NCBI GenBank assembly: GCA_030762175.1
Contig: JAUJEO010000020.1
Span: 62,001-126,000 of the forward strand
Direction of reading: 5' to 3'
Source: Metallyticus violacea
Lineage: Eukaryota > Arthropoda > Insecta > Mantodea > Metallyticidae
Length of the DNA: 64,000 bases
Shown here: positions 52,661-64,000 of the stretch, one piece after another
How positions within the stretch are numbered: the stretch's first letter is position 1
Layout of the letters: each line of letters begins with the position of its first letter
Program-made: the position numbers and the translations under genes
The notes under the pieces: generated by a model
Seen by the model: the letters and a program-made list of their open reading frames with translations, nothing else
Told to the model about the DNA's origin: nothing
Databases searched by the model: none

Positions 52661-55178
52661 TGTGACATCGTAGGTACTTAGTGTTCAACAGAAATTGATG
52701 ATTGTAGGTGATGAAGGTTCGTGGTGAAGAAGAAATGAATGCACAACATTTGTGGGGATGGGGGGAATGGTGGCTCAGTGGGTATCACATCTGCACAGTC
52801 GGTGCTGATTGCAGTGCTGGTGGAATGTGCAGTGCCAAATGGAACGCTAGGTAAATGGATGAATCGTATGATCAAAAATTGAAGCTAACTAAGTAACGAA
52901 CGAACGAACGGAAAAAAAAAAAAAAAATTATCTAAACTATGCATTTAAGTTTAGAAGTTTTAAACCTGTTTTCTAGGTCGACAAAGAACGTAAATGGGGC
53001 ATTTTGTGCAAAAGATGAGAAGGAGCACTTTAGCTAAAATACGCTGTCTGCATAGAAATGGCATGATTGCGAAACCGCTCGGCACATGTGCCTGGAACGG
53101 AAATTGCACTTGAAGAAAAATGTGCTTGCACGGGTATCGTGCTCCGCCGGCATCCGGCACCACTAGCGACTTTCGCCAAATTTTCCTGTCAGCGCGAGCG
53201 ACTATTTTGCCACTACTAACGATGCTTAGGAAAAGGAGGCGAGCGTAGGCCGTCAGGCCGTAGCTCGCCGCAGCAAACCACTGGGTCCACCGGTTTCTGG
53301 GATTTACCCGAGGTTAGCGTTAGGGCTAGTGTGTGTGTGTATTTGAACTTGTTACGAATGCAAACTTTTGCACCATTTCAAATTTCCTGATAGAATCCAC
53401 GTCTGGTCGGTCATGCTGATTTCCGCCGTGGCGGGGGTGCTGGCGTCGCTGAAAAAGTGAGCTTTTCAGGTACGTATAAACTTGATCTCGTCACTTTTCA
53501 TCCCGCATTGTTGTCATTGCACTCGAATGAAGTGCCCGCGTGGTACAGGTTTGCGCGTCGGAGGTCACCCATTTCATTTCATTTCATTCCATTCCATTGA
53601 TGGTGTACCGCCAATTCTTGTGGTTCAGTCTCGGTTATTACTATTATGCACTGCAGATGTAACTAAAGGCAGGAGCCACTCATTAGGCATTATGCACTGC
53701 ACACAGAGTCTGGACGGCGCAGTGGCGGCGGCGGCATGCTATACCCAGAAGGAAGGTAACGAGGGAGTTGCTGTGCTACAACATCATGGTGGTGGGCGGT
53801 CGGGAGCCGAGGCGGCGAACAGCAGGGACGACGGCAGCGGGCACGAAAGAAGGTGAGTGGAAGGAGGAGAAAATGGTGCATGGTAAAATGTTGAGTTCAT
53901 GGTCGAAAATGGTCAAACTGGAGAATCCTTCCCTGTGGTCTTTCCTTTGTCGCGCATTGGCATCGAGGGTAGGGAGGTTGTGCGAGAATGTTGAGAGAGC
54001 GAGCGAGCTGTAAGAGCGGGATGGTAGTGGGTGAACTGATTGAAAAATGTGAAACGGGAGCACTCTTATTTAAAAGGACGAATTTGGCACCACCACTCAC
54101 TCCTCTTGCAACCTGTGCACGTGCGTGCATGATGCACTTCTGAATGGTCAGTTGGCACGCGCACGAGCACTCTCAATCACCAGGCACATCTGCTTGCTAG
54201 CATGCGTGCTCTCCCCGAGCCTGCATCGCCGGGCTAGCCACTGTCGAGCACTACAATACACTGCACGCACGCACGCACGCACACGCGCGCGCGCGCATTG
54301 AGGTGAAAACCACTACACTACTAGCCCAACAACAGCTGCTGCAGGTAGGTGCTCTTTCGGAGCCTGAGGCGTCGCGTCACTTGGCACACGCTGACCACTG
54401 TGGGGCACGCACTGCACTGCACTGCTCAATCACTTTGTCGCACGCACCACCCACCAAAACACCGGCCGGTGGCACCCTCCGCCTGGCTGGCACTTTGAGG
54501 TGAAAATCGCTTGGCACACTCGCTCGATGTGCCGCCGTTTAGCAGCACGTTGGCACCGAATGCAGAAAGCAGGACCCTCTGCTCGCAGCACTGGACGGAC
54601 GGGCGATGTAGAAGCAGAGAAAAGCTGGCTGGCCCCATAGCGTGATGATGAAGTAGTGGCTCGCCCCTTGCACAGTAATCTGGACCTTGGACTGTAATGC
54701 TTACCGTCAACGTGGCAGGCACGTGTGAAAATGCACCCACCGGTTAAGCACTCGCAATTCGTAGGTATGGCCCCGATGATGCAGTCGGTCACTTGGTTTG
54801 CAGCCGCTTCCCTGCCAGAGCCAGCGTCATGGTGACACCTGAAAGAAAAGGTTGTACGCACGCTGTTTGGCAACGAGCAAGTACGTGCACAAATCCAGCT
54901 TAGCTGTGCAACTTACCTCGTCTAGCCATGAATTTTGCACCATCTCAGCCTGGGAGTTCCCCGCCTTTCGAGCGTGCAGCACCAAAGTTGTAGCGTAATG
55001 GCGGGCGGACGAGATTCCAACATGGCCGCAAGCGTCATGCGCACGCCACGGGAGTGCGGGGTGGGGGAACGAGGCACGAACGAGAAGCAGCCAGGGCAAA
55101 GCAAAGGCAAAAACGACAAGGCGAATTTCATCAAACGTTAATAATAATTCTCCTATCTACACATACATACATGTATAT

Positions 55179-55214
<36 letters not shown>

Positions 55215-57596
55215 TCCTCGCGCATACAGGTACTGCGCAGGCACGCTGTCCAATCGCTGGCGATGTTACAGGACGCCGGCAAGGGTGCTTTCATGTATTC
55301 TTCACCTGAGGAAGTAAGTGCCTTCGGTAGTAATGTTTCAGTAGTAGTCGTATCTTAAAAACGAAAACATTTCTTTACCAATCAAATATTAATGACATTT
55401 ATATTCAATTAAATCTTTTAAATTCCAGATACAAAAAAATCAATTAATCTACTCCTCTATTAAACTCATCACTAACAACAATTTGTATTCACTTCACTCT
55501 TCGAGAATCAGCTGGCCTGAAAGTAAGTGTGTTTGTGTTGATCGGTTGATTTGCCGTAGCTGCTCGTACCAACTGACGGATGTTGAGCTAGCCAATGGTG
55601 GTCCGTGTAAGGCAGGTAGCAGACGAACCTTGTGGAACGTACTCTTTGGACAGTGGATTATCGAAGCCGCCCACTTTTTGTTGCCAACTTGACGAGCATC
55701 TCCAAGGAAGGGAGGGAGCAAGCGGGCGAGCAAACGTGTACATTTCGCCATATTTTCACGTTAGAAAATGTTCTTGGTGTCAATGTAGCCTTTCGTTTCG
55801 GTCGCAGAGAAGCAAAGGCACCGTCTCCCTCTATCTTGAGCACACCTTGCAATGCCATATTGTCACGTGACCAACTTTATTTACCGGATCCCGAGGTTGG
55901 TATCGATAGCGGACAAAATGGCAGTATATGCTATAGGTCCGTCAATGTGCTAATTTCTCTTCCAGTTATTATTAATTTTCAATGTGTTCTGGTTAGTTAC
56001 TTACAGTGGTTTATAGGCAGGCAGGCAGGCGCAAGTAAAGTGTTACTTGTTTTCTATCAAGTTAATGTTGATTTAGTGAAATCACGTCAGGAAGCGAACT
56101 TGTGTAATAGCAAGTGTTAGGACCACGTGGGAATGCTCTCGACGTCTTTATTGTGGCGGAGAGCGGCACAATGCCAACGATATTACATTTCTCAATACCA
56201 GTAAATGAAAAAGCAGTGGATAATGAGTGCAAGTTAATGATGAAAGTGCAGTGTAGTTACACATTTCTTACTAAAACGTGTGATTAGGAAGGACATTTTT
56301 GGTGCATTTTCCTTATTCGACAGTGAGTGAGTGTGTGGGTGGGTTAGTGATGTAAGGAAAGATGTGCAAGAACGTATCAAGTGGGTTTTGGAGCGAGATG
56401 ATGAGAGTTTTTGCAATTTTTAATATCTGGTGCAAAGCCTCAAGATATGCTATTTACAAATGGGTGGTTTGTTGCATTTACGTGGTTTATTACTGTGGTT
56501 CATAGTTGGAAGTAGCGTGTTACTTCTTTTGATTTTTATTCAGTTAATATGGTTGGTTGCTTGGTTGGTGGGGGATGCAGACATTTGTCGCTTTTTTCCC
56601 CTAGTTTCCCAATTATTTTTCACATGTGTGTGGTTTTCTAGTTGACTGCATTTCAGCAGCAAGATGGTATTCGCATCCTCACACAGTGGCTGCTTTCCTT
56701 GATCAATTTCATCCTGAAGAGATGAAATCATGCCAAGAAATGACACCAATTTTTCTTGGTTTCAATAAAAGATGTTTGAAAGTATCTTCAAGTTTTTGTT
56801 TGATATTTTGCGCTTCTTGTTCGGTTATTCATCTTTTTATGTGAGTTTTCAATTTAGAGGAAAGTTTTAGTTCCAAAGGTGGTTTCAATTTTATGAGGGT
56901 TCCATTTTAAAACTATTTCTGTTCTGGATTGTATGATAATGTGTTTTCCTTATTGTTTTCATTTATAGCGTATGTTGGTGGGTAACTGCAAGGTATTATG
57001 CTTTGTAGTGCTGCTTTAGAGTTGCTTAAGATGACAATTCTTTTTTTAATAATGTCATTATGTTAGGTCTTTGCACTCTAAACCGCACATAGTTAGTTGC
57101 TTAGTGTACTAAGTGCTGTCAATGTTGTTAATACCTCAGAGGCTGGGTTGTTCTTCTTGGAGACCATTGCACCCAGATTTAGTTTCTATATATTGCAAAG
57201 AATCGGTGGGTGCTGCTAATTTTTAAAATTTTGTCTACGTGCTCTTTCTGCGTGTAATTTTGGAAAGTCTTTTTGTGTGCTGTGTGGAATATCAAACCAT
57301 TCATTCCCGTTTTGATTACTTTTGAATTAGTGTCGTTCTGTTTAAATTGGCAGGTTGTTAGTTATGCTCAGCATTGTGGTAGCGATTGGTGTTGTTTTAG
57401 TGGCTGGCTCCTGTTTTCATTCCTAAGGACCAAGATTGTATTGCGTGGAATGCAAGTTATGGACGTTAAGTTATTTCCATACAGCACATTGGACTTTATG
57501 TATCTTTTGTACATGTCACGTTCGATCTGCTGGACCTCTTAATATGTTCTTCTTCTTCTTCTTCTTGTTCTTGTTCTTGTTCTTCTTCTTCTTCTT

Positions 57597-57627
<31 letters not shown>

Positions 57628-58241
57628 GCTATATGGTCGATCTGTTCGGAGAAGGAAAGTTTTTTGTCAAGTGTCATACTAGGATATGTAGCATGTTCTT
57701 TCTCTTGTAGTAGTTCAATGTTGATTTTAAGCACAAATCATCTGTATAGTGTGTTGTAGACTGAAAAGCTGGAAAACTGTGGCAATTGGCGTATAATTCC
57801 ATGTTGTTGGTGGATGCCCATGTTTGCATGCTACTGATAATTGTCTGCATTTCTTCTTCTGGCTACCGAAATGTTTCCCCCTCTTGATTTTGAACCAAAA
57901 ATATCACATTTTAAGCACAATTAATGTGCATGCATTGCGTGTTAATTGTCACGCCTGTTAAATCACCACACACATTGGTGAGGTAGTGATGTTTAAAGCG
58001 ATGGCCCCAACATGATTGGTTGTCATCAGAAGTAATGAATGAAAGGGGTCATGTTAAACAGCACGTGCAATGGTGTAGCAGGAGGAGGGCGTGTCGCAGG
58101 CGGGGCACTTTGGGAGTGATCGTTCTGACGAGGAGCTGCTCAAAGAAGGCATCAGGTTACAAGCGCCATGCTGAAATGAGTAGCATTGGAGCAGGAGGAG
58201 GGTATCCTTCGGACCCGATGCCCTTAGGTGTAAGTCTTGTT
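52661..58241. other. Spacers A and B (unit 3)
   Basis: Copy of 5651-11240, with block a of the diverged duplicate at 53659-53855 and the TTC tract at 57547-57626. No gene recognised. Confidence 0.6.
57547..57626. repeat. TTC microsatellite, shortest allele (unit 3)
   Basis: About 80 bp, with one more TTC before the first TTG interruption than in the other units. Confidence 0.95.
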
Positions 58242-58257
58242 GGCCCTGAAAAGGGCC
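58242..58257 (-). promoter_or_regulatory. Histone mRNA 3' stem-loop, H2B unit 3
   Basis: Minus-strand GGCCCTTTTCAGGGCC. Confidence 0.95.
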
Positions 58258-58297
58258 GTTTTTTTTTCTTTTTTTTTTTTTACGTTGTACTCCAGCT

Positions 58298-59283
<986 letters not shown>

Positions 59284-59318
59284 ATGGGCAGCCACGGTCT
59301 TGGCAAATATAAGAAAAC

Positions 59319-59334
59319 GGCCCTTTTCAGGGCC
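59319..59334 (+). promoter_or_regulatory. Histone mRNA 3' stem-loop, H2A unit 3
   Basis: GGCCCTTTTCAGGGCC. Confidence 0.95.
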
Positions 59335-59937
59335 AACATTTGTTTCCCGTAAGGCGCGCCCGGTTGGAACGACTCGTGCGATGCGCTGGCAGTTTGCAGC
59401 GCCAGTGTGCTTGGTGCATGTGGCTCGTAACAGTTGTAAAGGGGTCGAGCATCGGTCTAGGTGGGCAGTCAGAGATGCAAGAAGTCTTCTAGCCTTTCCC
59501 GTAGGCCTCTCGGTGAAAAGAAACAGAAAAATGTGGGGGGGAAAAAAGGGCAAGTTATCGTGGCGAAAAGAGGCAAGCCGAACAGGCTCTCCAAAGGCAC
59601 TTTGCCGAAAGCCTGGGAGCCTTTTTTATTTCTTTAAAGTAGGACTCTCCAGGCAAAACGGGGAAGCCGAACACCCTCTACAAACGCACACGTTCTCGAA
59701 AGCCTATGGGAGCCTTTTTAGTAGGCTCTTCCAGGCGCACGATCTGGTGGCGAAAAGAGGCGAGGCGAGGCGAGGCAAGCCAAACTCAAGTTATAGTGCG
59801 GAACAGTGAGCCTAGGGGCCTTTCTCGCGTAGCGAATACAGAGGCAAGCCGAACAGAAAGGCTCGCAAAGATTTCGGGTCGTGGAAGATTGCCGCTGGAA
59901 GTATCGTGACTAGTAGCTCCCATGGGAAGAAATTGTT
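59335..59937. repeat. H2A-H4 3' spacer with subrepeats (unit 3)
   Basis: Copy of 12336-12938; no gene. Confidence 0.6.
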
Positions 59938-59953
59938 GGCCCTGAAAAGGGCC
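59938..59953 (-). promoter_or_regulatory. Histone mRNA 3' stem-loop, H4 unit 3
   Basis: Minus-strand GGCCCTTTTCAGGGCC. Confidence 0.95.
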
Positions 59954-60007
59954 GTTTTTTGTTGATCGGTCTCTCTGCAAGAGTCGTGCGATGAGTGGCA
60001 GGGAGAC

Positions 60008-62244
<2,237 letters not shown>

Positions 62245-62307
62245 GCTGTCGGCCACAAATGGCAACTCGCCCTAGTGAGTGTGGCGGCCCCCCCCCCCCC
62301 CAAAAAC

Positions 62308-62323
62308 GGCCCTTTTCAGGGCC
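62308..62323 (+). promoter_or_regulatory. Histone mRNA 3' stem-loop, H3 unit 3
   Basis: GGCCCTTTTCAGGGCC after the C run. Confidence 0.95.
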
Positions 62324-62979
62324 AACATTAGTCTCGGTTTGAGGGAAAGTGCGGGAATTTTCTCCAGCGCGATGGAACGTGGCCTGGTTACGGAGATGCC
62401 GAGCGAAAACTTGCCCTTACCCCGCAGTACAAGTTGTGTACCAAGAGTGATGGAGCAGAAGTCCCTTAATTTCCTGTTTGCGTGACCGCACGTAAAAGTG
62501 TAAATGTTGCATGCTATAATTTAATTCCCCCACTGTGATGTAATGTAACCTACGCGTCTTAGATTAGTGGCTGCAGTGTGTCGTTCCTCATTGCGGAAAT
62601 GCTAGGAAAACTGTGGACGCAGTGCTTGGCTCTCGCCTCTTTTTCGTATATGCAAGTAAATCGCTGTAATGTTGGGGATATCTCCTTTGATTGAAGCAGA
62701 AGGAGAGAAATAAACGGCAGGAAAAAAAAAAAAAAAAAAAAAAAATGTATATGTACATAAATCGTCAATATGAATTTATAGTGCATCACATGCGCGGTAC
62801 TATGTTTGGGAGTAAATGGTGGCAAAACTCCTTTAACACCAACGGGGAGAGACCACTAGTGCTTGAGGATTCGAACCCAGTACCTCCATAACTATAGCAT
62901 GAAGCTCTAACCGCAACAAGTCCACGTCGGATAGGGGTCGTCCGGGGATGGCTACTGCCCTTCGGGAACGCGGCGTGAT
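62324..62979. other. H3-H1 3' spacer (unit 3)
   Basis: Copy of 15926-16581, including the tRNA-like block at 62852-62924; no gene. Confidence 0.65.
62852..62924 (-). repeat. tRNA-like block (unit 3)
   Basis: Same as 16454-16526; B box complement at 62867-62877. Confidence 0.5.
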
Positions 62980-62995
62980 GGCCCTGATAAGGGCC
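62980..62995 (-). promoter_or_regulatory. Histone mRNA 3' stem-loop, H1 unit 3 (variant loop)
   Basis: Minus-strand GGCCCTTATCAGGGCC with the TATC loop. Confidence 0.9.
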
Positions 62996-63073
62996 GTTTT
63001 TTTTTCCCCCCACCTTCCCGGGGGATGGGGACAGCGAGAGAAGGGCTGCGGCCCTGGTCGGGTGCGTGGTGAC

Positions 63074-63703
63074 TCACTTCTTCTTGGAGCTTGCTTTCTT
63101 GGGCGCCTTCGCCTTCGCAGCCTTCTTGGGCTTTGGGGCCTTGGGCTTCTTGGTGGGCATCTTGGTAGCTTTCTTCGCCTTGGAAGGGGCCTTCTTCGGC
63201 TTGGCCACTGCAGGTGCCCTCTTCTTGTCGGACGGCTTCTTGGCAGCTTTTTTGGGGGACGCTTTGGATGCGGACCTCTTCATCTTGCCAGAGGATGCTG
63301 CTTTCTTCTCCTTGGGCGCTGCCGGCCTGCCCCGGGAAGGCGCTGCGGACACGGCGGACTTCTCGGGCTTCGCTGCCGAGGCGAGCTTGAAGGAGCCGGA
63401 AGCCCCCTTGCCCTTGGTCTGCACGAGTTCCCCGGAGGCCACGGCCGCTTTCAGGTACTTCTTGATGAAAGGTGCCAACTTCTCGGAGTCGGCCTTGTAG
63501 TTTGCGGCGATGTATTTCTTGATGGCCTGCAGGGAAGAGCCACCCCTCTCCTTGAGGCTCTTGATGGCATTACTCACCATCTCGGACGTGCGGGGGTGTG
63601 CAGGCTTCGACCTGGGCTTCTTCGCCGAAGAGGCCTTGGCCTTCTTCGGCGAAGTCTGTGCAGGAGCTGCTGCGGGTGCTGTGGCTGCGGCGGTGTCTGC
63701 CAT
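63074..63703 (-). CDS. H1: Linker histone H1 (unit 3)
   Basis: Same 209-residue H1. The leader (63704 onward) is uninterrupted as far as the window shows, which confirms the empty site for the unit 2 LINE. Confidence 0.97.
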   Translation of the reverse strand: MADTAAATAPAAAPAQTSPKKAKASSAKKPRSKPAHPRTSEMVSNAIKSLKERGGSSLQAIKKYIAANYKADSEKLAPFIKKYLKAAVASGELVQTKGKGASGSFKLASAAKPEKSAVSAAPSRGRPAAPKEKKAASSGKMKRSASKASPKKAAKKPSDKKRAPAVAKPKKAPSKAKKATKMPTKKPKAPKPKKAAKAKAPKKASSKKK

Positions 63704-64000
63704 TGCGATCGGCGCAATTTTGGGGCGAGCCCCCCAGTGACCCGGACACGGACCTCTCAGAAAACGCCAGCAAGCTGCCGACAGGTCGCGCGCGCGGCCA
63801 CGAGCCAGTGGCGTGCTTCCTCACTTGGTTTGTACCCTGTTCACGAAGCCCCTCGTGCCATGCGCCGTTGCCTCGGGGCTGCGCTGCATGCCTCGAAGAT
63901 TGGGGATGCAGCAGGGCGCGAAGCGGAAGCCCTCGGAGGAAACCTCTCTGCTGGGGAAGCTTGCGAATTAAGCCCTGCATTCCGGGTCCGGTCCGCACCC
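63704..64000. promoter_or_regulatory. H1 upstream region, cut by window end (unit 3)
   Basis: About 300 bp identical to the unit 1 H1 upstream region. GC-rich, with no clear TATA box. Confidence 0.5.

Overview
The window is nuclear DNA of an animal, almost certainly an arthropod. It holds two complete copies and one partial copy of a very long tandem unit that carries the five replication-dependent histone genes plus a 5S rRNA gene. The histone order and strands (H1 minus, H3 plus, H4 minus, H2A plus, H2B minus, read right to left) match the classic insect quintet, and the H2A and H2B proteins are arthropod-like. Jockey-type LINEs and a Penelope-like element fit this. I cannot name a species or order from the sequence alone.

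Layout. Unit 1 is about 1-21567, unit 2 about 21568-47009 and unit 3 about 47010-64000 (cut by the window end upstream of H1). Without unit-specific insertions a unit is close to 19.7 kb. Each unit runs: (a) an AT-rich array of degenerate 0.4-0.5 kb subrepeats, interrupted by a dead 2.46 kb Penelope-like element with a 12-bp target duplication; (b) a spacer of about 6 kb with no recognisable gene; (c) H2B(-)/H2A(+) sharing a divergent promoter; (d) H4(-)/H3(+) sharing a second divergent promoter with a palindromic CCAAT box; (e) H1(-); (f) a spacer; (g) 5S rRNA(-); then the array of the next unit. All 15 histone genes have intact reading frames, and each is followed by the histone 3' stem-loop used in place of a poly(A) tail. 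The copies differ almost only in simple-sequence lengths and rare single bases, so they are very recent or strongly homogenised.

What separates the units is one LINE insertion each, always in a histone gene leader. Unit 1 has a 1.9 kb ORF1-only LINE between the H3 TATA-like box and the H3 start codon. Unit 2 has a 5.75 kb full-length Jockey-like LINE with both ORFs open, flanked by a 17-bp duplication, 18 bp upstream of the H1 start codon. Unit 3 has a 1.28 kb 5'-truncated Jockey-like LINE in the H3 leader with a 10-bp duplication. The two H3 insertions come from elements with different 3' ends, yet their 3' junctions fall within about one base of each other. No unit in the window keeps all five histone promoters uninterrupted. 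This pattern is the most interesting signal here: either a target preference for the H3 start region or repeated hits on open promoter chromatin.
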